Assembly (NCBI GenBank): GCA_030706385.1
Contig: JAUZOQ010000015.1
Coordinates: 1-47,482, forward strand
Length of the DNA stretch: 47,482 nt
Direction of reading: 5' to 3'
Source of the DNA: Bacteroidota bacterium
GTDB taxonomy: Bacteria; Bacteroidota; Ignavibacteria; Palsa-1295
Part shown: in pieces, positions 1 through 8,330 of the stretch
Position numbering within the stretch: the stretch's first letter is position 1
Layout: each line of letters begins with the position of its first letter
Translations under genes and position numbers: made by a program
Notes under the pieces: generated by a model
The model's database searches: none
Seen by the model: the letters and a program-made list of their open reading frames with translations, nothing else
What the model was told of the DNA's origin: nothing

Positions 1-1
1 A

Positions 2-190
2 ATGAATTACCACAAACCATCTCTGGTGCACGATCTAGTTTTCGTGACGATGCTTGTGACGAGCGCTTTTTCGATCCTCGCCGCAGTCTTTGTATTGATC
101 GGCGATCATAGTGAAGGTACATACGCGATTACGATCTTCGGAGCGATTGCAGCTTTGAGCCTTTTCCGGCATATGAAAGTAGGAAGCTAA
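2..190 (+). CDS. small two-helix membrane protein (start may lie outside window)
   Basis: A 62-residue product with two hydrophobic stretches (about residues 12-33 and 41-55) separated by a short charged turn. It is probably a small inner-membrane protein. I do not recognise a family. The ATG lies at the second base of the window, so a longer N-terminus upstream cannot be excluded. No neighbour on the left is visible, and 440 bases without a convincing gene follow it. Confidence 0.5.
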   Translation: MNYHKPSLVHDLVFVTMLVTSAFSILAAVFVLIGDHSEGTYAITIFGAIAALSLFRHMKVGS

Positions 191-630
191 GCAATTGGGG
201 AGGTAATATTACTGAAATTCTCATGCCTGGAGTCCCCGGATAAGCCCCTGTAACCCTCTATTTTTCAATACTATCGCTGTGCACACAACCAAGTTTCCCC
301 ACCCCAAAGCCAAGCAATTCATCAGAGGGACTGGAAAGGTTGGAAAGCACTTGTCAGAGGAAGCATATTTGGATATAATAACATAATTACACATATAAAA
401 CAATATTTATGGCAAATTAGGTTCCCAAGGAGGTCCAAATGACATGAAAAGGTAAATCTACTCTATGGATCAATCAGTAAATATTTCTTACTCCGTCGGC
501 GATCCAATTGGGCATTAGTGATTGAAACTCCGCACTTTGCCGCGGAATGATTCTTGTTATTGGCAAGTCAGCATTATTCCACTCCCGACGAACTATACAA
601 TAGATCCTTCCACCAAATACAGATATTACT
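191..630. other. intergenic stretch without a convincing gene
   Basis: No open frame here looks coding. The one notable item is a perfect Shine-Dalgarno-like AAGGAGGT at 427-434, followed only by two tiny frames: ATG at 439 and ATG at 444, which end after 2 and 3 codons. A separate 17-codon frame runs 465-518. This may be leader or decayed sequence. Confidence 0.4.
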
Positions 631-1245
631 ATGCAAAACACTACGCCATACCCCGCAACGCTTTCGATCGATTATCCCGATCGTCCTCTGAATCGGATGA
701 CGACTTTCTTCCGCCCCTTCATCGCAATACCGATCGTTATTATCCTCGTTTTGGTCTCAGGACCCGGCACTCCGAACAATTTTCCCTATTTTCCGAGTTG
801 CGGCGGAATGGTATTTGCCGCAACGGCACTGATGCTGCTATTCCGACAAAAATATCCGAGGTGGTGGTTCGATTGGAATGTTGCACTGATGAATTTCTCG
901 ATGCGTGTGAGTAGTTATCTTCTCCTGCTTACGGACGCCTATCCCTCGACTGACGAAGAGCAGGGAGTTCACATCGCAATCGCTTATCCGGATGCAAAAA
1001 ACCTATCGCCGGGAATGCCGCTCGTGAAGTGGTTTCTCGCCATTCCCCATTATATCGTACTCTCTGTGCTGATGGTTGCGGCAATGTTCTGCGTACTCAT
1101 CGCCTGGTTTGCAATACTGTTTACGGGACGCTATCCGCGTTCGCTATTCGATTTTGTAGTCGGCGTGTATCGGTGGTGGCTGCGTGTTGCGGCGTACGCC
1201 TTTCTGCTTGTCACGGATATCTACCCGCCGTTTTCGCTGGGCTGA
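631..1245 (+). CDS. DUF4389 domain-containing membrane protein
   Basis: A 204-residue integral membrane protein of the DUF4389 type; its molecular function is not established. The sequence shows an internal twofold repeat. The first half has PDRPLNRMTTFFRPFIAIP then RYPRWWFDWN and LLLLTDAYP; the second half has LVKWFLAIPHYIV then RYPRSLFDFVVG and FLLVTDIYPPF. Hydrophobic segments lie near residues 29-44, 59-71 and 133-165. The stop codon overlaps the start of the next gene by one base (TGATG), so translational coupling with the SRPBCC protein is likely. The ATG at 631 fits the family N-terminus, which begins shortly before the YPDRP motif. Confidence 0.75.
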   Translation: MQNTTPYPATLSIDYPDRPLNRMTTFFRPFIAIPIVIILVLVSGPGTPNNFPYFPSCGGMVFAATALMLLFRQKYPRWWFDWNVALMNFSMRVSSYLLLLTDAYPSTDEEQGVHIAIAYPDAKNLSPGMPLVKWFLAIPHYIVLSVLMVAAMFCVLIAWFAILFTGRYPRSLFDFVVGVYRWWLRVAAYAFLLVTDIYPPFSLG

Positions 1246-2138
1246 TGAAAGGAGTGCTGAAAAGAATTGCTGCAGTTCTATCCGCCATTCTATTGGTATT
1301 GGCGGTCTATTTTGTTTGGGCACGACCCTATCAGCTCCGTTGGGGTGCAACAGATAGCGAAGTCTTACGTGCAATGCCCGGAGATTCTCTGGATCTGCAC
1401 CCAACATTTCTGGCAACGCGCGCTATCACCATCGATACGAGTCCCGAAGCGATCTGGCCATGGCTTGTGCAGATGGGATTCAACCGGGCTGGATTTTACG
1501 GTTACGATATCATTGAAGGCATCGGAAACACGCGCTCGTTCACCAGCGCCGATAGCATCATCCCCGAACTCCAGCATCCGAAAGTTGGCGATGCCGTTCC
1601 GATCAGCCTTGCAGCGCAGACGCAGTTCTCTGAGATCGACCCGTACCGCGTTCTTATCTGGGCGGAAGGAATCAACGGCGAACATAACGGAGGATTCATT
1701 TGGGCGCTGTATCCTATCAATCGAAATCATACGCGGCTTGTTAGCCGCATTCGCTGGAGTCATCATTGGAGGAGTCCCTGGTTGCTTTCACTCGAGCTGT
1801 TGACGGAATTTACGGATCACCTGGCATTGAGAAAAATATTGCCGGGAATAAAGGTGCGCGCTGAAAACAAGAAGATACCAACGATGGCGATCCAAACGAT
1901 CGAATTCTTTTTCTATTTCGCTGCGGCACTTATCTTTCTGTACTCGATCCTTTTCGCACTGATCAAACCGTTGACTAGAAGAACGTACCTCCTCGTTCTG
2001 GCTGCCGGTGCAATGTGGCTCATCATCTGGTATTCTCCGCTTTGGATCGGGGCCGGAGCGATTCTTGAGCTATCGTTTATTGGTTACTGCATCAAATCGC
2101 GAACGCCAAAAACCGGGCATCACCGCAGCCAATCATAA
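1245..2138 (+). CDS. SRPBCC-family lipid-binding-like protein with C-terminal membrane helices
   Basis: A 297-residue protein. One N-terminal hydrophobic helix (residues 5-22) is followed by a domain resembling the START/SRPBCC ligand-binding fold. The stretch ITIDTSPEAIWPWLVQMGFN (about 60-80), then RAGFYGYDIIEG, is typical of this group. Two or three hydrophobic segments follow near residues 218-240 and 252-285. The product is probably anchored in the cytoplasmic membrane. I chose the ATG overlapping the stop of the DUF4389 gene. Upstream in-frame starts would lie inside that gene, and the hydrophobic helix begins directly after this ATG. Ligand unknown. Confidence 0.65.
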   Translation: MKGVLKRIAAVLSAILLVLAVYFVWARPYQLRWGATDSEVLRAMPGDSLDLHPTFLATRAITIDTSPEAIWPWLVQMGFNRAGFYGYDIIEGIGNTRSFTSADSIIPELQHPKVGDAVPISLAAQTQFSEIDPYRVLIWAEGINGEHNGGFIWALYPINRNHTRLVSRIRWSHHWRSPWLLSLELLTEFTDHLALRKILPGIKVRAENKKIPTMAIQTIEFFFYFAAALIFLYSILFALIKPLTRRTYLLVLAAGAMWLIIWYSPLWIGAGAILELSFIGYCIKSRTPKTGHHRSQS

Positions 2139-2298
2139 ATTCCTTTCCTAAATCTTGCCAGCCCGTAAAAGAGTTTGCCGCCCGCCGCCAATAAAGGGCC
2201 CAGAGTGACCGTTACCACGCATTTGATTTCGGAATAGTTATTGAATTTACCCAGGAATCCAAGATAACGTAATGAAAAATTAGAATTGGGGGTACTCC

Positions 2299-3690
2299 AT
2301 GGATACAATAACATTGGTCATTCAAATTATTGCTGCTCTTGGTGGTTTGGTTGTAGCGGCGATGAGCATTTCTGTTTTGATTCGGGTGCATTGGCCATCT
2401 CCGGTGATGTGGTCGCTAAAACTCTGTGCCTCCGCATTATCTCTGCTGTTTGCGTTAGTCGGAGCAGTGATAACCATTGTCGGACTCACAACAGGTTCAG
2501 CGCTCATCAGCGCACTTGGTATCTATGATCTTCTCTTCTTCTCGATTCACAGGTTCAGAATTACGCGTCCGCCCGATCGTGCGAGCAGTTTTGAAGTGGC
2601 ATTCGGATCGAACTGGGAAAACCGCATCGCCTCGGAGCAAAGAAAGTATTTTCTTCCGAAGCGTACTGCATGGCGCTTGCCCAAAGTGCCGGTGTCGCGC
2701 CTGCAGCAAAATATGGCCTTTTCAACTATTCCCGGTACTCAACGTCAGCTTCTCTGTGATTTCTGGCAGCCACCGAAAAATATTTCCCCTTCAGGGTTAG
2801 CATTCATCTATCTGCATGGAAGTGCGTGGTACTTTCTTGATAAAGATCTCGGCACTCGTCCCTTCTTCGGCCACTTGGCTGCTCAGGGACATGTGATCAT
2901 GGATGTCGCATACCGGCTCGCGCCGGAAACTGACTTGATGGGAATGGTGCATGATACAAAAAGAGCCATTGCCTGGATGAAGGAGAATTGTGCGATGTAC
3001 GGCGTGGATCCGAAGCAGATCGTGGTCGGCGGCGGCTCAGCCGGCGGGCATCTTGGCCTTCTGGCAGCATATACGGAAGGCGATCCGTTGTTCATTCCAC
3101 CTGAACTTGAGGGGAAAGATACCGGCGTTTGCGCAGTGATCTCTATGTATGGCCCGGCCGATCTCGAACGAATGTATTACCACACGAACCAGCATCTCAC
3201 AACGCGCGAGACTCCCGGCAGACCAAAAAAACCTGTTCCGACCGAAATGCCGAAGTGGCTCGTAAAAAAAATGGGAAAAGAATTCTATCGTCTTGGGTTT
3301 GATAAGGGATTTGTAAATGCCGGAAATTTTGCTCCGCTCATGGGCGGTCATCCCGATGAATGCCCGCAAACCTATGCGTTCTTCTCCCCCGTCACGCATG
3401 TTCATTCCAATTGCCCTCCAACATTTCTCATCCACGGTGAACATGATGTAATGGCTCCGGTGAAATCTACTCACGATCTATACCGTCGTCTCGCCCAGGA
3501 AAAGGCGCAAGTGGTAATGCACATCCTGCCGCAGACCGATCATGCGTTCGACTTGATCATGCCCAAACTTTCGCCATCGGCACACAATGCGATCTATGAC
3601 GTGGAGAGATTTTTGGCACTCCTCGTCAAAGGAAGCGATAACGAAGGACTAGAAGTTGGTACAACAAAGGAATTGCAACTGAACTACTGA
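2299..3690 (+). CDS. membrane-anchored alpha/beta hydrolase (HSL/esterase type)
   Basis: A 463-residue protein. Residues 1-85 hold two or three transmembrane helices, and the rest is an alpha/beta-hydrolase domain of the hormone-sensitive-lipase/carboxylesterase type. The oxyanion-hole region HGSAW lies at 173-177 (usually HGGG). The nucleophile elbow GGGSAGG has Ser247. The likely acid and base are Asp383 (in HGEHD) and His415 (in TDHAF), so the triad appears complete. It probably hydrolyses a small ester at the membrane; the substrate cannot be read from sequence. A purine-rich GGGGGT lies just before the ATG. The DUF998 gene follows after 12 bases in the same direction. Confidence 0.8.
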   Translation: MDTITLVIQIIAALGGLVVAAMSISVLIRVHWPSPVMWSLKLCASALSLLFALVGAVITIVGLTTGSALISALGIYDLLFFSIHRFRITRPPDRASSFEVAFGSNWENRIASEQRKYFLPKRTAWRLPKVPVSRLQQNMAFSTIPGTQRQLLCDFWQPPKNISPSGLAFIYLHGSAWYFLDKDLGTRPFFGHLAAQGHVIMDVAYRLAPETDLMGMVHDTKRAIAWMKENCAMYGVDPKQIVVGGGSAGGHLGLLAAYTEGDPLFIPPELEGKDTGVCAVISMYGPADLERMYYHTNQHLTTRETPGRPKKPVPTEMPKWLVKKMGKEFYRLGFDKGFVNAGNFAPLMGGHPDECPQTYAFFSPVTHVHSNCPPTFLIHGEHDVMAPVKSTHDLYRRLAQEKAQVVMHILPQTDHAFDLIMPKLSPSAHNAIYDVERFLALLVKGSDNEGLEVGTTKELQLNY

Positions 3691-3702
3691 AAGGAATTTG
3701 CA

Positions 3703-4392
3703 ATGAACTCGACAATTTCACTTTCAAGTACACGATCTGAAAGAATTTCTTTGAATAGATTTCTGCTTATCTGCGGAATACTTTCTACGTTGCTGTATAT
3801 CGGAGTGAATGTAATTGTGCCACTGCAATGGAAGGAGTACGATGTTGCTTCACAAACTGTCAGCGAGCTATCGGCCGTCGGCGCTCCGACTCGGACGCTT
3901 TGGATAATTTTGTGTGCCCCCTACACATTTCTCACGGTTGCATTTGCCTGGGGAGTGTGGCGATCGGCTGCTGGGAATCGTCCGTTGCGCATTGCAGGCG
4001 GATTGCTGCTCGCATACGGATCGCTCGGAATCCTGTGGTTCTTTGCACCAATGCATTTGCGGGAAACTCTGGCAGCCGGAGGAAGAACGTTTAGCGATAC
4101 GATGCATCTCACGTTAGCCGCAGTGACGGAAGTACTCTTCCTGCTTGCACTCGGGTTTGCAGCAGCTGCGCTCGGCAAGACATTCCGCCTCTACTCGATC
4201 GCAACCGTTATTGTCTTGCTGATCTTCGGAACACTGACATTTATCGAATCTCCGGGCGTTGCAGCAAATCAACCGACTCCCCTTATCGGTATTTGGGAAC
4301 GCATCAATATCCTTGTCTTCATGCTCTGGGTCGCAGTGCTCTCCATTCTGCTCTTGCGAATGCAAAGCGTGAATGAGAATAGACGAGTGTAG
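3703..4392 (+). CDS. DUF998 domain-containing membrane protein
   Basis: A 229-residue polytopic protein with about six hydrophobic segments. It resembles the DUF998 family through the early VASQTVSELSAVGAPTR segment, the central FFAPMHLR ... TFSDTMHL segment and a late NQPTP motif. Function is unknown; the family is typically six-helix inner-membrane proteins. It lies 12 bases after the hydrolase and 42 bases before a second DUF998 gene that shares the same motifs in the same order, so the pair arose by tandem duplication. Confidence 0.75.
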   Translation: MNSTISLSSTRSERISLNRFLLICGILSTLLYIGVNVIVPLQWKEYDVASQTVSELSAVGAPTRTLWIILCAPYTFLTVAFAWGVWRSAAGNRPLRIAGGLLLAYGSLGILWFFAPMHLRETLAAGGRTFSDTMHLTLAAVTEVLFLLALGFAAAALGKTFRLYSIATVIVLLIFGTLTFIESPGVAANQPTPLIGIWERINILVFMLWVAVLSILLLRMQSVNENRRV

Positions 4393-4434
4393 CAGAAGGA
4401 TAAATTAGTAACGAATAATCATAAGAGGCCGCAC

Positions 4435-5502
4435 ATGCCAACGACTACCTTAACTTTTTCGGACACAATTATTCCGGCTGTTGTAGCAGAACGACAACCT
4501 AAGTTACAGAGAATCACCTTGCTCATCGTGCTTGCGTATGAAGCAGCCGGCTGCCTCGTAGGCGGTAGCTTTCTGATCGCAGCACCCGATGGCCGATTGA
4601 TGGATATGCCGGTAGAACTCATGCATGGTGCGTTTCTGGATTTCCTGATACCGGGTATCATTCTCTTTGGCTTCGGAGTACTGAATACGGCAGCATTTAT
4701 TGCCGTCCTGCGAAGATCCCAAAGTGACTGGGTTGCATCTTCCCTCGCTCTTGGCGGCCTGCTTATCTGGTTCTTAGTCGAAATTATTATTCTGCACGAA
4801 CTTCATTGGCTCCATGCCATGTGGGGCCTGCCCGTCGTTCTAGGACTCCTGGTAACGATTCCGCTCTATCCTACCTGGCGTGTGACGTCACAAAAGGCTG
4901 CACTGTATTGTGGAGTACTCGCAGCTCTCATCTACGTTGGAACTGACATCCTTGCCGGCAATCTCTATAAGGGGTTTAGCTTCACGTCGCAGGCTGTCAG
5001 CGAACTCTTTGCTATCGGCGCTCCCACAAGCCGTTTCGTCGTTCCTCTCTTCACTCTATCGAGTGTGTTCTTGCTCGTATTTGCGTTAGGCATATGGCAA
5101 TCATCCAAGCAGAATCGGCCTCTGCGTCTTCTGGCCTGGATGCTCATAGGTAACGCGATCAACAGTTTAGTCCTTTGGAATTTCTTTCCGATGCATATGC
5201 GCGGAGCCGAAAGAACCTTCACCGATACGATGCACTTGATACTAGCGATCAATCCGTTCGTTCTCTTAAGCATCGGGTTCGGTGTTGCCGCATTCAGAAA
5301 CTGGTTTCGGTTCTACTCGATCGCAACAATTGTGCTACTCGTCGTGCCCGCAATATATTCATTCTTGTATCTTCCTCAGGGAGTTGATGCACATCAGCCT
5401 ACGCCCTGGCTTGGTTTGACGGAACGTGTCGCACAATATGGCTATCAAATGTGGCTAGTTGTTCTCGCCATCACGACGTTGGGAATCCGAGAGCGAACCT
5501 GA
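4435..5502 (+). CDS. DUF998 membrane protein with extra N-terminal membrane domain
   Basis: A 355-residue protein. Residues 1-145 form an additional four-helix membrane segment. From about residue 155 the protein repeats the DUF998 pattern of its upstream neighbour: SQAVSELFAIGAPTSR, FFPMHMR, TFTDTMHL, FRFYSIAT and HQPTP. The N-terminal part is of unknown family. Both DUF998 genes share direction and close spacing with the hydrolase at 2299, suggesting one transcription unit. Gene-level function unknown. Confidence 0.7.
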   Translation: MPTTTLTFSDTIIPAVVAERQPKLQRITLLIVLAYEAAGCLVGGSFLIAAPDGRLMDMPVELMHGAFLDFLIPGIILFGFGVLNTAAFIAVLRRSQSDWVASSLALGGLLIWFLVEIIILHELHWLHAMWGLPVVLGLLVTIPLYPTWRVTSQKAALYCGVLAALIYVGTDILAGNLYKGFSFTSQAVSELFAIGAPTSRFVVPLFTLSSVFLLVFALGIWQSSKQNRPLRLLAWMLIGNAINSLVLWNFFPMHMRGAERTFTDTMHLILAINPFVLLSIGFGVAAFRNWFRFYSIATIVLLVVPAIYSFLYLPQGVDAHQPTPWLGLTERVAQYGYQMWLVVLAITTLGIRERT

Positions 5503-5534
5503 TAATAATATCTATACCCATTCTGACAATTCAT

Positions 5535-5542
5535 TATATTTG
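5535..5542 (+). promoter_or_regulatory. possible Bacteroidota-type -7 element
   Basis: TATATTTG matches the TAnnTTTG consensus of the Bacteroidota primary sigma factor. It lies about 70 bases before the DUF1801 start, in the gap after the DUF998 operon. No convincing -33 TTTG partner was seen, so the call is weak. Confidence 0.3.
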
Positions 5543-5611
5543 CGCCCCGAGATACAGCTTCTATTTTCGGGAGTTGACTCATTATATTAACCGCGGAGAA
5601 GACCAATACCA

Positions 5612-6010
5612 ATGGCTAAAGTAGTTCTGAAAACAAAGAAGAATGAGGCAAGTGTCGAGGATTTCCTGAATGGAATTGCCGATGACGAAAAGCGCAAGGA
5701 TAGTATTGCCATCGTGAAGCTGATGCAAGCTGCATCCGGCGAGAAGCCGAAGATGTGGGGCCCATCGATCATCGGCTATGGAAATAAGCAGATAACCTAT
5801 GCCAGTGGGCGCGAACTTGATTGGTTCAAGATCGGATTTTCTCCGCGCAAGAACGATCTCACACTCTACGGAATCAAGAATTCGGCTGGAACTGCGATGC
5901 TCAAGAAACTTGGTAAGTATAAAGAAGGCAAAGGATGCCTCTATATCAATAAGCTCAAAGATGTCGATCTCGCTGTGCTGAAGAAGATGATCGAGAAAGC
6001 ATCGGCCTAA
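5612..6010 (+). CDS. DUF1801 domain-containing protein (YdhG-like)
   Basis: A 132-residue soluble protein of the DUF1801/YdhG family. Signatures are the KKNEASVEDFLNGIAD start, the central PKMWGPSIIGYGNKQITYASG segment and the LDWFKIGFSPRKNDLTLYG segment. The family adopts a small beta-alpha fold, often found beside other small accessory genes; the biochemical role is not settled. The C-terminus (GCLYINKLKDVDLAVLKKMI) is family-typical and complete. It ends 4 bases from the oppositely oriented NTF2-like gene. A second DUF1801 protein is encoded at 17293. Confidence 0.85.
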   Translation: MAKVVLKTKKNEASVEDFLNGIADDEKRKDSIAIVKLMQAASGEKPKMWGPSIIGYGNKQITYASGRELDWFKIGFSPRKNDLTLYGIKNSAGTAMLKKLGKYKEGKGCLYINKLKDVDLAVLKKMIEKASA

Positions 6011-6014
6011 TGCC

Positions 6015-6422
6015 CTAAGAGATATTCATCTCGGCTGTGGCGCGGCCATAGAAAGCCCTGAGCGATTCGATCTCACCCGGGATCTCGTAGTGATGAATGC
6101 TGGCGATCTGTCCTTCCTCAATTTGCAGGACCTGAAAACTTCGAACTTTGTGCCATGAACGGCCTTTGCGAAGTGAATCGACAAAATTGATCCTGAACTT
6201 TCCATCGTCAGTTGGTTCGACTTCGGATGCATACGACACTTCATCGAATAACTTCTTCGATTCCCGGTCATTCATTCGATAGATGAAAATGATGTTCTCT
6301 CTTCCTTGGTACTTTCCCTCCGAGTAAGTATACTCACAACTATCGGAGAGAAGCTGCGTGGCCTCATCATACCTGCCGGTATCGATCATTGATGCGAATT
6401 CCTTTGCGATCTCAAGACTCAT
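6015..6422 (-). CDS. NTF2-like / SnoaL-like small protein
   Basis: A 135-residue protein with the size and pattern of the nuclear-transport-factor-2-like superfamily: an N-terminal helix (AKEFASMIDTGRYDEATQLLSD), then beta strands ending in QIEEGQIASIHHYEIPGE. Such domains bind small ligands or act as isomerases or hydrolases. No catalytic residues can be assigned here. It is convergent with the DUF1801 gene. Function unknown. Confidence 0.6.
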   Translation of the reverse strand: MSLEIAKEFASMIDTGRYDEATQLLSDSCEYTYSEGKYQGRENIIFIYRMNDRESKKLFDEVSYASEVEPTDDGKFRINFVDSLRKGRSWHKVRSFQVLQIEEGQIASIHHYEIPGEIESLRAFYGRATAEMNIS

Positions 6423-6516
6423 ATGGACTCCGAACTATTGAAATAAAAGATCGCTTTCACCAACAGGCATTGCAAGGGCTGCATTCCCCTGCCCGATTGC
6501 ATTACCAAACCTCATA

Positions 6517-6804
6517 ATGAAGATTACTATCATTCATAATCCCGTGCGATCACGTTTCGAAGCGGAGATCAAAGGAGAGGCGGCCGTCCTTGAATATGAA
6601 TTCGTGAACGGTGCAATGGCACTGATCCATACATTTGTCCCGCCGAAACACCGTCATCAGGGTATTGCCTTTGCCCTTATCAAATTCGCATTGGAGTATG
6701 CTCGTGCCAAGGATTTGAAAGTTATCCCCGGCTGCTCCTCCGTAGTACTGTATATCGAACAGCATCCGGAGTATGAAGCACTTCTATTGGATATTGATGA
6801 ATGA
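6517..6804 (+). CDS. short GNAT-family N-acetyltransferase (YjdJ type)
   Basis: A 95-residue protein matching the small one-domain GNAT proteins. The acetyl-CoA pyrophosphate loop HRHQGIAFAL lies about residues 48-57, followed by a helix, a strand with KVIPGCSSV, and the terminal HPEY motif that marks this subfamily. It probably acetylates a small molecule or protein; the target is unknown. Length is typical for the subfamily and the gene appears complete. Confidence 0.8.
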   Translation: MKITIIHNPVRSRFEAEIKGEAAVLEYEFVNGAMALIHTFVPPKHRHQGIAFALIKFALEYARAKDLKVIPGCSSVVLYIEQHPEYEALLLDIDE

Positions 6805-6828
6805 CTGACTTTCCGAGAAGTCAACCTT

Positions 6829-7422
6829 CTAAAACAGAAGCCTAAGGAGACTCACTCCGAGAAATAATTCTCCTGCAATGACGGAAAGAATGAGGAAGAT
6901 CCAAAAGACATAGAGCAAAACGTCACTAATCCTGGCGGATCGCTCACTGCCGTCGAGATGAAGTTCGTTTCTCATTTCGCGAATCGGGCTCTCCAAAACT
7001 TGCTCATATACTTTTCCGTGATAGAGATTACCACTATACCTGCCCCGAATGAAAGCCTTGAATACTGCTTTTGGATAGAGGACAATTCCGTATGTCATCG
7101 ATCCAAGGTTCAGCAGCCATGCGGCCCAAAACTTGCCGCAGCCGGAAGCGATCTCCCAGGCTCCGATCTCTGCCTCGCCTCGTAACCCCGTTTCATATTC
7201 AGTAAGCACATGGTGAAGATCATGAAACTTCACTGCCTGCACTCGGTTCGGAAGATTGGGAAGTGTCAGAGTACATTTCCAGAAAAAATTGATCTTGAAA
7301 AAGCGGGATGAATAACCGCCATCTCCGAGATTAAAGCGCGTAAAATATTCCGATAGGCCTTCCCTGAGACTCAGCCGATCTTCGTAATGAACCATAGACA
7401 ACTCATGCAAATGATCGGACAC
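6829..7422 (-). CDS. Coq4-like protein with C-terminal membrane helix
   Basis: A 197-residue protein containing the zinc-ligand signature of the Coq4 family, HD-x2-H-x11-E, at His67, Asp68, His71 and Glu83. Hydrophobic segments follow at about 92-115 and 172-197. Eukaryotic Coq4 acts in ubiquinone ring processing. Here the motif spacing is exact but the rest is diverged, and the C-terminal helix suggests membrane attachment. No quinone-biosynthesis gene adjoins it. A sterol-desaturase-type oxidase lies upstream on the same strand, so a lipid- or quinone-related reaction is plausible but unproven. Confidence 0.6.
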   Translation of the reverse strand: MSDHLHELSMVHYEDRLSLREGLSEYFTRFNLGDGGYSSRFFKINFFWKCTLTLPNLPNRVQAVKFHDLHHVLTEYETGLRGEAEIGAWEIASGCGKFWAAWLLNLGSMTYGIVLYPKAVFKAFIRGRYSGNLYHGKVYEQVLESPIREMRNELHLDGSERSARISDVLLYVFWIFLILSVIAGELFLGVSLLRLLF

Positions 7423-7490
7423 TAAACAAGAGGTCGCGCTGCCTCATTCCAAAACAGGGATAATACGAAAGCACATATCGCCGCTATGGC

Positions 7491-7536
7491 TTTTACATTT
7501 TACATTTTTAATTTTACATTCGCCAATTTTACATTC
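7491..7536. repeat. AATGTAAAATT-type tandem repeat at gene 3' end
   Basis: On the minus strand, units of the form AATGTAAAATT occur several times with small interruptions. The repeat overlaps the last codons of the sterol-desaturase gene, giving its C-terminal NVKLANVKLKM. A second copy lies at 18448-18478, at the stop codon of the RepA-like ATPase gene. Confidence 0.65.
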
Positions 7537-8312
7537 CTGTCTTTTGGCGTCGGTAGGACCGGTTGCAGCAATTGCCCAACGTAATTGTTCGGAAGCTTCT
7601 CCTTAATACCGAAGGCTTCAGGTTCGTGATCGGGACAGGTATAGGTGCCGAAGATAATATCCATGATTGGCGAAATGTTCGCATAGTTGCCGGCATCGCG
7701 CTTAACATCGTGATGCCAGTGATGCAGTTCCGGAGCGCCGATCAGCATGCGAAGCGGCCCGATCGGCAACCGGACATTCGAATGAATATAGATCGCCCAG
7801 ATACCGCGGAAAGCAATGAAGCCGGCAATTGCTTCTAACGGAAATCCCAGAATAAGAGCAGGAAGATTAATGATGCCGACCGTATAGATCGTATCCAGGG
7901 GATGCTCGCGATGGGCTGCGAGGAAATCGAGATGCTCGGCACTATGGTGCACTTTATGAAATCGCCACAGGAATGCCGATCGATGTTGAAGCCGGTGCGC
8001 CCAGTAGATCAGGAAATCGCTGAGCAGGATGACTTCGATCGCCTGCGCCCACCAGCTCTCACTTGCAATCATATTGCGAAAGTCATGCGGAATAATACCG
8101 GAAAGCCAGAAATTAACGTAGCTCAGCGCCCAAAGCACAAATCCATTCCAAAGCAGGTACTGGCCAAGGAAAAAACAAAGATCGAGCAGCCAGTGCTTGC
8201 GGAAAAATTTCTGTTCTGCTCGCGCCGGAAATACTTTTTCCATGGGAAAGAATACGAGCACAAGGAACAGTAGACTTATTCCGGCAGCTTCAATGGTATT
8301 AGTAATATCCAT
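7500..8312 (-). CDS. sterol desaturase / fatty acid hydroxylase family protein
   Basis: A 270-residue integral-membrane di-iron oxygenase. Hydrophobic helices lie near residues 8-23, 42-68 and 85-104. The three histidine clusters expected for the family are present: HRLQH at 106-110, HKVHH at 119-123 and HHWHH at 197-201. It would hydroxylate or desaturate a lipid at the cytoplasmic membrane using O2; the substrate is unknown. The last residues (NVKLANVKLKM) come from an AATGTAAAATT repeat and are unlikely to belong to the ancestral protein. The Coq4-like gene lies downstream on the same strand. Confidence 0.85.
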   Translation of the reverse strand: MDITNTIEAAGISLLFLVLVFFPMEKVFPARAEQKFFRKHWLLDLCFFLGQYLLWNGFVLWALSYVNFWLSGIIPHDFRNMIASESWWAQAIEVILLSDFLIYWAHRLQHRSAFLWRFHKVHHSAEHLDFLAAHREHPLDTIYTVGIINLPALILGFPLEAIAGFIAFRGIWAIYIHSNVRLPIGPLRMLIGAPELHHWHHDVKRDAGNYANISPIMDIIFGTYTCPDHEPEAFGIKEKLPNNYVGQLLQPVLPTPKDRNVKLANVKLKM

Positions 8313-8330
8313 AATAATTATTGAAGGTTC

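Noticed and set aside
221..403. A 60-codon minus-strand frame in the first intergenic gap
   Set aside because: No ribosome binding site or family similarity; probably a chance frame.
522..914. A 130-codon frame overlapping the DUF4389 gene
   Set aside because: Its composition is unlike a folded protein, and the overlapping frame is a recognised family.
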